Shown: positions 55,737 to 64,000 of the stretch, one piece after another
Numbering within the stretch: the stretch's first letter is position 1
How the letters are laid out: every line of letters begins with the position of its first letter
Assembly (NCBI GenBank): GCA_027600665.1
Contig: JADGJL010000013.1
Span: 62,001-126,000 of the forward strand
Length of the DNA: 64,000 bases
Direction: 5' to 3'
Source of the DNA: Irineochytrium annulatum
Taxonomy: Eukaryota > Chytridiomycota > Chytridiomycetes > Chytridiales > Chytridiaceae
Program-made: the position numbers and the translations under genes
Notes under the pieces: model-generated
Told to the model about the DNA's origin: nothing
The model's database searches: none
What the model saw: the letters and a program-made list of their open reading frames with translations, nothing else

Positions 55737-56963
55737 ATGAAGCAGGCCTATTGGTTAACCAATGTGACTTTGGAACAGCGTTATGTTTGGGAAGAGGAAC
55801 AGGTGACAGGGACACGGACAAGCCTCGCTCATCTGCGGATTGAAGATGGACGGATTGCGGCGATTGTGGAAGGAAGCAACCCGCTGTCTAACGATCTGCC
55901 ACAAGTAGATGGCAAGGGACTTTTATTGCTGCCTTCGTTCGAGGAGGCACATATTCATCTGGATAAAACCTACTACGATGGACCATGGACAGCCGTCAAA
56001 CGGATCTCCAGTATTTTCGAACGTATTGAAGAAGAGAAGGTTCTGTTGCCCAAGCTGCTACCAGATGCCAAGCGTCAAGCGGAGAGTATTCTAACCTTGA
56101 TTCAGGGGTACGGCTCCACCCATGTACGTAGTCATTGCAATATCGAACCCGTCAGTGGATTGAAAAGACTGGAAGCAACGCGGCAGGCTCTGGAATCATT
56201 TTCGGGCAAAATCTCTTCGGAGATTGTAGCTTTCCCGCAGCATGGACTGCTTCGCTCCCATTCAGTGGAGCTTATGGGCCAAGCGATGCAGGAAGGTGCA
56301 ACGCATGTGGGTGGACTCGATCCCCATACTGTGGACGAAGACATCGAGAAATCACTGAATGCCATGGTCGAACTGGCTGTTCAGCATCAGGCGGGCATCG
56401 ATATTCATCTGCATGATGGCGGGCAGGCCGGCAAACAAACGTTGCTAGAACTTGCGAGTCTGACCGAAGCAGCAGGGCTTCAGGGTAAAGTTACGGTAAG
56501 TCATGCGTTCTGGTTCGCTCGCGCGGAGCAGCAGGAAGCGGAAGATATGGCGCAGCGAATGGCTTCGCTCGGGATGAGCATTGCTTCCACGGTGCCTATT
56601 GGCAGAACGATGATGCCTCTTCCCATGCTCCATCGTATGGGCGTGAACGTGAAGCTGGCCACAGACAGCCTGACGGATCATTGGTCTCCTTTTGGCAGTG
56701 GAGATCTGCTTGAGAAAGCGGGACGTTTCGCAGAACTGTACGGATATAGTGATGAATTGTCCTTGTCTCAATCTTTGGCGTTCGTAACAGGCGGTGTGAC
56801 ACCGCTGGATTCACAAGGGGAATACGTATGGCCGAAGGTGGGGGACACAGCAAGTTTTGTATTGGTCCATGCAAGTTGTTCGGCGGAAGCCGTTGCGCGG
56901 CGATCTGCGCGGCAGGCCGTATGGTACAAGGGACAATTGGTGAGCGGATCGACATCGGATTGA
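55737..56963 (+). CDS. amidohydrolase-family protein, cytosine-deaminase-like
   Basis: A 408-residue metal-dependent hydrolase. The metal-binding HxH-like strand is EEAHIHLDKTYYDGPW (as in CodA-type HIHLD), further His residues are in STHVRSHCNIEPVSG, IDIHLHDGG and VTVSHAFWF, and the Asp in LATDSLTDHWSPFGSGD. The last pattern is typical of cytosine deaminases and related N-deacylases. The exact substrate is open. No transporter gene is adjacent. A terminator follows directly. Confidence 0.85.
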   Translation: MKQAYWLTNVTLEQRYVWEEEQVTGTRTSLAHLRIEDGRIAAIVEGSNPLSNDLPQVDGKGLLLLPSFEEAHIHLDKTYYDGPWTAVKRISSIFERIEEEKVLLPKLLPDAKRQAESILTLIQGYGSTHVRSHCNIEPVSGLKRLEATRQALESFSGKISSEIVAFPQHGLLRSHSVELMGQAMQEGATHVGGLDPHTVDEDIEKSLNAMVELAVQHQAGIDIHLHDGGQAGKQTLLELASLTEAAGLQGKVTVSHAFWFARAEQQEAEDMAQRMASLGMSIASTVPIGRTMMPLPMLHRMGVNVKLATDSLTDHWSPFGSGDLLEKAGRFAELYGYSDELSLSQSLAFVTGGVTPLDSQGEYVWPKVGDTASFVLVHASCSAEAVARRSARQAVWYKGQLVSGSTSD

Positions 56964-56981
56964 GAAAAATAGAGCGGGTGC

Positions 56982-57005
56982 AACCACGGGAAACCGTGGT
57001 TTTTT
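56982..57005 (+). terminator. intrinsic terminator of the amidohydrolase gene
   Basis: AACCACGG and CCGTGGTT form an 8-bp stem around GAAA, followed by TTTT. Confidence 0.92.
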
Positions 57006-57091
57006 GGCATGGGAAAAAAAGAGGAAGGAACTGTTCGCAACTACCACATTTTGGGTTATGATGGACGTAGTTAATGAAGGGAGCAAAACGA

Positions 57092-57502
57092 ATGAAGATT
57101 GAATATGCAACGGAAGCTGATTTCGACTATATCATGGATCGAGATCGGCATATCCATCAGGCACTTGTGAAAACGAAGATTCATGAAAAAGAAATATTCA
57201 TCCTCTGGAACGAGGACGAGGGATCAAGAATTGGATGGATGAGGTACGGTTACTTTTGGGACAACCTTCCCTTTATGAATATGATCTGGATTGATGAGCC
57301 CTATCGAAACGGCGGAATTGGCAAAAAAGTGGTGCATCACTGGGAAAATCTAATGAAGCAACAAGGCTTCGATACCGTAATGACTTCAACGCAGTCAGAC
57401 GAACATGCCCAACATTTCTATCGAAAGCTGGGGTATGTTGACGCAGGGGCTCTGTTGCTGGATACACAACCTTTGGAGATTATATTGATCAAGAAAATCT
57501 AG
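57092..57502 (+). CDS. GNAT-family acetyltransferase
   Basis: A 136-residue N-acetyltransferase. The acetyl-CoA motif is IDEPYRNGGIGKKVVHHWEN (R-x-x-G-x-G/A), followed by the strand and helix TSTQSDEHAQHFYRKLGYVD. AGGGAG lies inside the longer frame and supports the ATG at 57092. It is the first of several acetyltransferase genes on this strand; its substrate is unknown. Confidence 0.88.
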   Translation: MKIEYATEADFDYIMDRDRHIHQALVKTKIHEKEIFILWNEDEGSRIGWMRYGYFWDNLPFMNMIWIDEPYRNGGIGKKVVHHWENLMKQQGFDTVMTSTQSDEHAQHFYRKLGYVDAGALLLDTQPLEIILIKKI

Positions 57503-57524
57503 TGATAAGCTTCAAGGAGAGAGG

Positions 57525-57983
57525 ATGGTAGGTATGGAGCAAGTGAAGTTACAACCTATAACCAAAGATAATGAACTCGAGTGCATGCACCTTAAACCAA
57601 GGGAAGATCAGCTGGATTTGGTAGCTAGCAATGCGGATTCATTGATTCATGCGACAAAGGAAATTACGTCCAAACCATATGGCATTTTCGCAGAGGATCA
57701 GATGGTCGGTTTTATTTTATTTGATAATGAGGTCTACAATGACGGGTATTACTGGATTCTGCGCTTCATGATTGATGAGAAGTATCAGGGGAAGGGCTAC
57801 GGTAAACTTGCTATTCAAGAAGTGATTCGTATGTTGCAAGATAGAAGTGATTGCCAGCAAATCAGGGTATCCCATGTTCCTCATAACATCGCGGCTAATG
57901 CGCTGTATAAGCGTTGCGGATTTCAGGACACGGGTGAATTCGAGGACAACGGGGATATCATTTTAAGTTATCAAGTGAGGTAA
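57525..57983 (+). CDS. GNAT-family acetyltransferase, BltD-like
   Basis: A 152-residue N-acetyltransferase with FMIDEKYQGKGYGKLAIQEV as acetyl-CoA loop and VSHVPHNIAANALYKRCGFQ as C-terminal part. The pattern, with YYWILRFMID, resembles the spermine/spermidine acetyltransferase BltD. AAGGAG is 5 bases from the ATG at 57525; ATG at 57534 is an alternative. It starts 22 bases after the preceding gene, so the two are probably cotranscribed. Confidence 0.88.
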   Translation: MVGMEQVKLQPITKDNELECMHLKPREDQLDLVASNADSLIHATKEITSKPYGIFAEDQMVGFILFDNEVYNDGYYWILRFMIDEKYQGKGYGKLAIQEVIRMLQDRSDCQQIRVSHVPHNIAANALYKRCGFQDTGEFEDNGDIILSYQVR

Positions 57984-58000
57984 CAGGGAGGGGGAGCTTG

Positions 58001-58429
58001 ATGATAAGAGAGGCAGAAGCTAGGGATGCAGAGGTTATCGAGAGACTGTATAAAGAATTATTGCCGAAAAACTTAAATACAAAGGTACTGGCAGAACGGA
58101 TTGAAGAAGTTCGGAATAACCCGAATAGTTTCTTGTTCGTATATGAACTGGGTAATCAGGTGATCGGCACGGCTCATTTACATATTTGTTTGGATGCTTT
58201 GGTGGAAAATAGACCATTCGGCGTCGTTGAGCGGGTTATCATTAGGGAACATGTGCAGAGCAAGGGATATGGATCTGAATTGATGAAATATGTGGAAAAC
58301 ATATGTGTACAGAAAAATTGTATGAAGGTATTTCTTACCAGTGGATCATCCAGACATGAAGCACATCACTTTTATACGAAATTGGGGTACGACGGAGAAT
58401 CCAGCAAGGCATTTAAAAAGTATTTATAA
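58001..58429 (+). CDS. GNAT-family acetyltransferase
   Basis: A 142-residue N-acetyltransferase: IREAEARDAEVIERLYKELL start, VIREHVQSKGYGSELMKYVE as acetyl-CoA loop, and SSRHEAHHFYTKLGYDGES at the end. GGGAGGGGGAG precedes the ATG at 58001. It begins 17 bases after the BltD-like gene. Confidence 0.88.
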   Translation: MIREAEARDAEVIERLYKELLPKNLNTKVLAERIEEVRNNPNSFLFVYELGNQVIGTAHLHICLDALVENRPFGVVERVIIREHVQSKGYGSELMKYVENICVQKNCMKVFLTSGSSRHEAHHFYTKLGYDGESSKAFKKYL

Positions 58430-58469
58430 CGTATAACATCATCAAGGAAAAGGACGTAGAAGCAAAGAA

Positions 58470-59171
58470 ATGAAAGATAACAAACATCCGGTGCAAGATC
58501 CCCGATTCATCGTTACCTTGCTTGTGGCTACTTGTTGTTGTTTAGGTGTTGTGATGTATTTACGGGCCCAAACAGATAGGAATATGTATCGCTTTTTAAG
58601 TTGGGATATGCTCCTGGCATGGGTGCCATTCATTATCTCATCCTGCATTAGATACATATTTCATAAGAAAGTAACCACAACGAGTGTTATATGTATGTGG
58701 TTGATGTGTGCAGTTTGGCTCTTTTTTCTGCCCAATGCGGCCTACCTTTTTACAGAGATCCTGCACTCATTCCGGTATTTTGATGCTCAAGGGGAGGTCA
58801 GATTTTGGGTTAATATTGATTTTTGGTATGGACTCACCCTGACGTTTGCCGTAGCGATCATCGGATTGCTGCTCTCGACATGTTCGATCATTCAAATCCA
58901 AGGCATGTTAAATAAATTAATAAATAAGTACATTAGCATGATAATTGTAGGCGTTATTTTGCTATTGAGCAGTATAGGGGTCTACATTGGCAGATTTAAT
59001 CGTTGGAATTCATGGGATGTATTATCCAGACCGGGAAAGATCTTTGTGGATCTTGTGAATGATTTCAATGCAGCGAACAGCATGATGGTTGAATTTGTCG
59101 CTATTGTATTTACGGTTCAACTTTTTGGATACGTTATCGTATCTTTGCTAACCTCAAGGTCGAGCAGTTAA
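58470..59171 (+). CDS. DUF1361-type integral membrane protein
   Basis: A 233-residue membrane protein with about six to seven helices. SWDMLLAWVPFIIS, the WLFFLPNAAYLFTEILH segment and YIGRFNRWNSWDVLSRPGKI match the DUF1361 pattern (WD-LAW-P, FFPNAPYI-TD, R-NSWD). Function unknown. It begins 40 bases after a GNAT gene. The ATG follows ACGTAGAAGCAAAG, a weak site. Confidence 0.85.
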   Translation: MKDNKHPVQDPRFIVTLLVATCCCLGVVMYLRAQTDRNMYRFLSWDMLLAWVPFIISSCIRYIFHKKVTTTSVICMWLMCAVWLFFLPNAAYLFTEILHSFRYFDAQGEVRFWVNIDFWYGLTLTFAVAIIGLLLSTCSIIQIQGMLNKLINKYISMIIVGVILLLSSIGVYIGRFNRWNSWDVLSRPGKIFVDLVNDFNAANSMMVEFVAIVFTVQLFGYVIVSLLTSRSSS

Positions 59172-59200
59172 TTCCCATTGGAAAGGGCAAAGGATCTGAA

Positions 59201-59665
59201 ATGATGAAATCAATAACACAGGAAATTACGGAAGAATTATTAATGGCAATGGATATGTACAAGAGAATTGCGCGGCAATTGATCGACCAACTGATATTGG
59301 AAACCGATCAGCCTGATCGCGAGGAAATCCTCGCAGGGGCGTATCATCTGCTGTCCAATGCGGATGTAATCCATGGTGAAGAAAAATTAACAGGAAATTG
59401 GTATTTTGATGTCCACGGCGAGCACTGTATGTTCAAGAATACAGAAACGGGCCAGACATTGGAGGTTTTCCTTGGTAGTCCAGCGGATGTGGGTAACATG
59501 GACCCCTACTTCTTTTACAATTTTATCAAAACAACGCCAGAGCTTGCCCACCTGACTTCGTATTTCGAGAATGCGTTTAAGGACATGTTGGATTTCTTTG
59601 AACGTTTGGAAGCGGAGCATTTGTTAATTCATGTTCACGGGGTGGCATATAGAAAGGTTCTTTAA
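59201..59665 (+). CDS. hypothetical protein, 154 residues
   Basis: No domain recognised with confidence. The N-terminal third is helical (MAMDMYKRIARQLIDQLILE), then a small beta region (KLTGNWYFDVHGEHCMFKNT) and a helical end (YFENAFKDMLDFFERLEAEH). No signal peptide or membrane segment. AAAGGGCAAAGG precedes the start; ATG 59204 is equally possible. Position in a same-strand run supports a real gene. Confidence 0.7.
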   Translation: MMKSITQEITEELLMAMDMYKRIARQLIDQLILETDQPDREEILAGAYHLLSNADVIHGEEKLTGNWYFDVHGEHCMFKNTETGQTLEVFLGSPADVGNMDPYFFYNFIKTTPELAHLTSYFENAFKDMLDFFERLEAEHLLIHVHGVAYRKVL

Positions 59666-59703
59666 TTGCTGTACATGTAATTAGAATTGAGGAGGGATGA
59701 CAT

Positions 59704-60648
59704 ATGAGTTTAACGGAATGGTCCATAGATATACTTCAATATGATCTGTCGGATGAATATTCGATTCGCAGAGCTGATTTTGCCGAATGGGGATTATTTT
59801 GCACGGTTTATTATGATATGCGGTATGTCGGATTTTTCAGAGAAGAGGAGTTTAGTTCTTCCAAGATCAGTGCGTACTGGATTTACAAGGGGGAAAGCAA
59901 AATAGGTGGCGTGAGAATGGAGCCTAACCGGATGTATCATTTGTTTTTTATCCCGCCATTCCAGCAGTGCTTTGAGGTATTGAAACTGCTGAAGCATACA
60001 TTAGTACAGTGGTCGGATCGCACGAAACGAATTCTGACCTTTGAGATTCTTCCAGACCAAGTCGATCTATACGCAAGAGCCGGATTCTGGCCAGTGGAGT
60101 TCAGATGTCGCTGGATGCAGCGGCCTACAGATCATTTTGACATCGAATGGGACAGCCGGGTAACCGTGAAGAGTCCAGAGATTATTGTAAGTGAAATCGG
60201 CACCAGAACATATGTGAATGAAGATGAAATTGCCCAATGTGACCTGGAGAGTTTTGCAGGAAGTCTTGAAGCTACACGAAGAAAACATACCACTCTTGCA
60301 GATTTTATCCCTAGTGATGACCCTAATTATACGAATGAGATCCTAACTCAGGCCTCTACACTTGTATACGATAAGGAGACGGGGCAGCTTATTGCCAACT
60401 GTCGTCTTTGTCTGCAGGATAATCAGGCTGCCGTATATAGTATAGGGGTTCGACCGACGTATAGAGGCAGAGGGCTTGCTACACTGATGTTACAAAGAGC
60501 TTTGAATGAGCTTAAGGGTAAATATCCTGTTCTGCGATTGTATGTGATGCAAGGAAATGATGCGGAGTCCGTGTATCTGAATCTGGGCTTTATTCCGGGA
60601 GTACAGGAGATTCAGACGATGTACATTCCAGAGGAGGAATCTCAATGA
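59704..60648 (+). CDS. two-domain GNAT-family acetyltransferase
   Basis: A 314-residue protein. The C-terminal half is a full GNAT domain (~160-310): STLVYDKETGQLIANCRLCL, SIGVRPTYRGRGLATLMLQR and MQGNDAESVYLNLGFIPG. The N-terminal half has a degenerate GNAT-like order (GGVRMEPNRMYHLFFIPPFQ ... VDLYARAGFWPVEF) without the acetyl-CoA loop. GAGGAGGG precedes the ATG. It overlaps the next gene by ATGA. Confidence 0.85.
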   Translation: MSLTEWSIDILQYDLSDEYSIRRADFAEWGLFCTVYYDMRYVGFFREEEFSSSKISAYWIYKGESKIGGVRMEPNRMYHLFFIPPFQQCFEVLKLLKHTLVQWSDRTKRILTFEILPDQVDLYARAGFWPVEFRCRWMQRPTDHFDIEWDSRVTVKSPEIIVSEIGTRTYVNEDEIAQCDLESFAGSLEATRRKHTTLADFIPSDDPNYTNEILTQASTLVYDKETGQLIANCRLCLQDNQAAVYSIGVRPTYRGRGLATLMLQRALNELKGKYPVLRLYVMQGNDAESVYLNLGFIPGVQEIQTMYIPEEESQ

Positions 60649-61394
60649 AGGTGGCCATCTTAACCGATATTCATGGCAATGTTCCTGCGCTCCAAGCGGT
60701 ATTGGCTGATATGGATTCTAGAGGAGACATAGAGCATACATTTTGTTTGGGAGATATGATCGGCATTGGCCCTTACTCTAATGAAGTGATTGAGATGTTG
60801 TACAGCCGCAAAAATATGATAGCGATTTCAGGAAATCACGAAGAGGCCATATTGAGTTTGCTCCAAAATAAGGGACCATTAGAAGGGCACAAAGGCATGG
60901 CTGAACACCATGAATGGATATGTCAACATCTAAATGCAGAGTCGATCAAGAGAATTCAGGCTCTACCAAAATTTGTTGAAAAAGAGGTCGAAGGACGTCA
61001 GTTCCTTTTGACTCACTATCATATGAGCAATGACAAGCTGGATGCCATCGATAAAGAATCATCTGGAACCAAATTGGACGCGAAGTATCAGGGGACGGCC
61101 CATGATTTGGTTTGTTTTGGTCATCATCATATTCTTCATTATTATAAGACAGATCAGCGAATCTATATGAATCCGGGAGCCTTAGGCTGTAACGATCTTG
61201 CCATTGCCAGATATGGCATTGTGGATCTCCAAGAGGGGAACATTGATGTGAAATTCATTGGCGTTCCATATGACAATAGGGAGTATCTGCAATCGTATGA
61301 ACGGTTGAACGTTCCGGATCGAGCTTTTATTTTGAAGGCATTTCACGGGAATCAGTTGGAAAGAGAAAATATAGACGGTAGTCATCGTTCATAG
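60645..61394 (+). CDS. calcineurin-like metallophosphoesterase
   Basis: A 249-residue enzyme of the Metallophos_2/YfcE type. Metal ligands are visible in LTDIHGNVPALQ (D-x-H), FCLGDMIGIGPYSNEV (GD), ISGNHEEAI (GNHE), FLLTHYHM and VCFGHHHILHYY (GHxH), followed by MNPGALG. It may act on phosphodiesters or phosphoproteins. The ATGA overlap with the GNAT gene indicates coupled translation. Confidence 0.92.
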   Translation: MKVAILTDIHGNVPALQAVLADMDSRGDIEHTFCLGDMIGIGPYSNEVIEMLYSRKNMIAISGNHEEAILSLLQNKGPLEGHKGMAEHHEWICQHLNAESIKRIQALPKFVEKEVEGRQFLLTHYHMSNDKLDAIDKESSGTKLDAKYQGTAHDLVCFGHHHILHYYKTDQRIYMNPGALGCNDLAIARYGIVDLQEGNIDVKFIGVPYDNREYLQSYERLNVPDRAFILKAFHGNQLERENIDGSHRS

Positions 61395-61428
61395 CAATGT
61401 GCTGCTACTTTGGGAAGGAGAAATGCAC

Positions 61429-61578
61429 ATGGGAATGATCATTATGTTGGTAGTTTATCTGTTCCTCGGTATTTATGTTGTGAAAGTTGGAATGGATAAC
61501 TCAAAAAATAGTCAGCACACAAAAGAAATATTATCAGAGTTAAGAGAAATAAAGGACTTATTGAAAGAGCGAAGGTAA
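61429..61578 (+). CDS. 49-residue single-pass membrane microprotein
   Basis: AAGGAG at 61415-61420 is 8 bases before the ATG at 61429. The product begins with a membrane helix (MIIMLVVYLFLGIYVVKVG) and ends with a charged, heptad-like helix (KEILSELREIKDLLKERR) that could form a coiled coil. It lies 34 bases after the phosphoesterase gene and 16 bases before the DinB-like gene, in the same direction. The amphipathic organisation argues against a chance frame. Function unknown. Confidence 0.7.
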   Translation: MGMIIMLVVYLFLGIYVVKVGMDNSKNSQHTKEILSELREIKDLLKERR

Positions 61579-61594
61579 AGGAGGAGTGATGATT

Positions 61595-62110
61595 ATGATT
61601 CACGACCTACAAGGGGAAGCCAATATGGCACCTGTTGTGGGGATGTTATTATCCGCTGTAACAGAAAATAGCCAACGCCTTAAATCAATTACAGAAGGTA
61701 TGTCGCAAGAAGAGGTAGATTACAGAGGGGAACACAACCAGTTTAATAGTACAGCTCAATTGATCCGACATATTACGTTCGTTGATATAAATTGGGTTTA
61801 TAGAATAAAGGGAGCAGTCCTTCCTCAGCGTTTAATAGAGCAATATGGCCCTATGATCGATGCGAATAATAGACTCCCGCTGGTTCAAGGTGTGGCACGT
61901 GACACACTTATCTCTCAACATGAGAGTGTACTAACCCTTCTAAAAGAGACATGCGCACATTTAGCGGATGCTGATCTAGACCGAGTCGTTACTTTTGGAC
62001 ATCAGAACGAAAAGCAAGCTACGATCCGTTGGGGATTATGGCACATGGCTGACCATAACCGTTATCATCAAGCTCATATTAATGAATTGAGAAGGTGGTT
62101 CCAAACATAA
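61595..62110 (+). CDS. DinB-like four-helix protein
   Basis: A 171-residue protein of the DinB/YfiT superfamily. The metal-binding His residues can be placed in AQLIRHITFVDINWVYRI and WHMADHNRYHQAHINELR, the usual H ... H-x3-H pattern. Members include thiol-transferases for bacillithiol and damage-induced proteins of unknown role. AAAGGAGGAG favours the ATG at 61595 over 61586 or 61589. Confidence 0.85.
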   Translation: MIHDLQGEANMAPVVGMLLSAVTENSQRLKSITEGMSQEEVDYRGEHNQFNSTAQLIRHITFVDINWVYRIKGAVLPQRLIEQYGPMIDANNRLPLVQGVARDTLISQHESVLTLLKETCAHLADADLDRVVTFGHQNEKQATIRWGLWHMADHNRYHQAHINELRRWFQT

Positions 62111-62323
62111 ACTGATACTAGTACGTTCTTTACCCATCCTCATCGACAGGTCATTCTTCTAATGTATTTGTGCAGAACCAAAGATCATCAAGTGAATCTT
62201 TCAGAAGAACATAGTGAATACAAGTGGGCAACCAGATCTGAATTATATCATTACCTGCCTTATGCAATTACTTCAGATCTGGAGAAATATAATGTTTTTG
62301 AGAAAATCAAGTTAATCGATTAG
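62111..62323 (+). pseudogene. C-terminal remnant of a NUDIX hydrolase gene
   Basis: The frame through TSTFFTHPHRQVILLMYLCR, followed by EEHSEYKWATRSELYHYLP, up to TAG at 62321 looks like the last ~70 residues of a NUDIX hydrolase, where an EHSEY-W-type run is common. The Nudix box and all upstream parts are missing; the remnant begins directly after the DinB-like stop codon. An ATG at 62162 opens 53 codons but has no binding site. Confidence 0.6.
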
Positions 62324-62333
62324 GTGAAAAAAA

Positions 62334-63236
62334 TCAACCCAATACACGAATAACAATATCTTGATCGTGATTACCAAAACCGGCACCATAGATCGTTAAT
62401 CCCCCAACGTTGGGGCTCTTCTCGTCAACTGTAAATCGAAGCGTCCAGAACGGCTCGTCCAGCTTAATATCTGCAAGTGTAATGTCAGACATCCGCTCTC
62501 CATCCATGTAAATACCGGAGGTATCGATACGAATGGTCTTCAATAATCCATACTGATTCACATTGCGATGCCACCATTCTGGCGTATACTTGCCGCGCGC
62601 TGCCCTGCCGAAGTCGGCAGGGCTCGTCCACGTTCCAAGCGCAACACCGTTAAAGGTGAATTGAATATCTGACAGCCAATGATCCCGTAATCCCGGGGCT
62701 TCAGATGCCAGTTCCATCGAGATCTCTATCGCATCTGTATTCTCGTCCGGAAGAACAAAATTAGATGTTTTATATTCAACATAACCTTTTCCAAACCACA
62801 AAATTGCAGCGTGTACCCGCTCAGGATCCAGGAAGTAGCGGGGATCGTCCCACACGCCAATCTCTTTCTCAAGTGTCCCTAGCCCACAAGTAGGCTGGAT
62901 ATCAAAAGCAGTATAGTGCCCGACGGATATCGTCTGCTCTCTGGTTCGTGAAGTCCGACTAGCGGATGGCAGCTGGATCTCAATCTGATTTTGCTTGAGG
63001 TAACATAACTTGTGTGTCCCTCCGTTGATCCGAACGCGTCTGCTCCCAATGAGCCCCGCATCCTCCAATTTACGAATGTGCATCGTGACAATGGAGGGGC
63101 TAAGCTCTAATGCTGCGGCAATATCCTTCACATTCATTTCACGATCTGCAATCATATCCATGATTCTCCATCTGACTTCGCTTGCCAGCGCCTCATATAA
63201 AGGAATGAACCGAGGCTCTCCATTTGCTTTGATCAT
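62334..63236 (-). CDS. ArsR-type regulator with large C-terminal domain
   Basis: A 300-residue protein. Residues ~1-85 are an ArsR-like winged helix (YEALASEVRWRIMDMIADRE, then AAALELSPSIVTMHIRKLED and the wing RRVRINGGTHKLCYL). The remaining ~200 residues are a beta-rich domain (FTFNGVALGTWTSPADFGRA, WTLRFTVDEKSPNVGGLTIY) that may bind a sugar. It is divergent from a GH43 gene with a dyad between them, so it probably regulates that locus. The ATG at 63236 has only a weak AGTAGGGAG site. Confidence 0.8.
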   Translation of the reverse strand: MIKANGEPRFIPLYEALASEVRWRIMDMIADREMNVKDIAAALELSPSIVTMHIRKLEDAGLIGSRRVRINGGTHKLCYLKQNQIEIQLPSASRTSRTREQTISVGHYTAFDIQPTCGLGTLEKEIGVWDDPRYFLDPERVHAAILWFGKGYVEYKTSNFVLPDENTDAIEISMELASEAPGLRDHWLSDIQFTFNGVALGTWTSPADFGRAARGKYTPEWWHRNVNQYGLLKTIRIDTSGIYMDGERMSDITLADIKLDEPFWTLRFTVDEKSPNVGGLTIYGAGFGNHDQDIVIRVLG

Positions 63237-63308
63237 CTGTACAACAACTCCCTACTCTCAATCTACTAAAATCACATATATATTAATTTAATGAAATTAG
63301 TCCGAAGA

Positions 63309-63328
63309 TGCAATCCAGATTCATTGCA
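63309..63328. promoter_or_regulatory. dyad between the ArsR-type regulator and the GH43 gene
   Basis: TGCAAT-CCAGATTC-ATTGCA is a perfect 6-8-6 dyad, 73 bases from the regulator and 90 bases from the GH43 gene; candidate operator. Confidence 0.45.
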
Positions 63329-63391
63329 AGTTAATCGCCAATAGTGTTTAATTTTTTTAGTTGCTACGAAGTTGGATTCTTATATTTGTGA

Positions 63392-64000
<609 letters not shown>

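Overview
The window looks like chromosomal DNA of a Paenibacillus-type, spore-forming, plant-polysaccharide-using member of the Firmicutes. The reasons are strong AAGGAGG-type ribosome binding sites, frequent TTG and GTG starts, many G+C-rich hairpin terminators with T tracts, SLH-domain surface proteins, LplA/YtcQ-type solute-binding lipoproteins, YesM/YesN-type two-component proteins and a yybP-ykoY manganese riboswitch. No tRNA, rRNA, CRISPR array, transposase or prophage gene was seen. Family names come from recognising motifs by eye; no search was run.

Layout. 1-4508: end of a carbohydrate ABC permease, two paralogous solute-binding lipoproteins and a GH105 unsaturated rhamnogalacturonyl hydrolase, a pectin-fragment uptake locus. 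4852-9798: an SLH-domain protein and a 1220-residue secreted protein with Ig-like repeats, joined by an AT-rich stretch. 9968-15377: two type I pullulanases without signal peptides; the second has C-terminal Big_2 repeats and a CBM41-like domain. 15657-20306: ribosomal protein L25/Ctc, a WYL regulator, a HIRAN-like protein, a CotSA-like glycosyltransferase and a DUF3817 protein. 20372-21402: Mn riboswitch with tandem terminators and a TerC-family exporter. 21906-24673: RtcB RNA ligase translationally coupled to an AAA ATPase. 24981-29334: GlsB/YeaQ membrane protein, MsrA, RlmA-type 23S rRNA methyltransferase with an upstream leader peptide, a secreted beta-propeller protein and a membrane-tethered Mrr-like nuclease. 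29454-29681: a small BrfA/YqkK-like ribosome-rescue gene with an intrinsic terminator inside its reading frame.

29797-43975: YcaQ-like glycosylase, FabV enoyl-ACP reductase opposite an HTH-TPR regulator, a MerR/CPBP-protease divergent pair, two proteins sharing a repeated domain, a methyltransferase, a WYL regulator opposite a 6-phospho-beta-glucosidase, a PAP2 phosphatase, a TIMP/NTR-like protein, and an AraC-LysE pair. 44179-52578: a membrane-anchored sugar-binding protein, YesM-type kinase and YesN-type regulator, followed by a three-gene monosaccharide ABC transporter that they probably control. 52647-55510: MgtE and an alkylation-repair pair (AlkD-like, Ogt). 55737-62110: an amidohydrolase, then a one-direction run of small genes (four GNAT acetyltransferases, DUF1361 protein, phosphoesterase, a 49-residue membrane microprotein, DinB-like protein). 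62111-64000: a NUDIX remnant and an ArsR-type regulator divergent from a truncated GH43 gene.

The most interesting signals are regulatory and sit around translation quality control: the terminator-in-frame rescue-factor gene, the short leader peptide ending in Arg-Tyr-Arg before the rRNA methyltransferase, the RtcB-ATPase pair, and the interchangeable hairpin arms of the Mn riboswitch.
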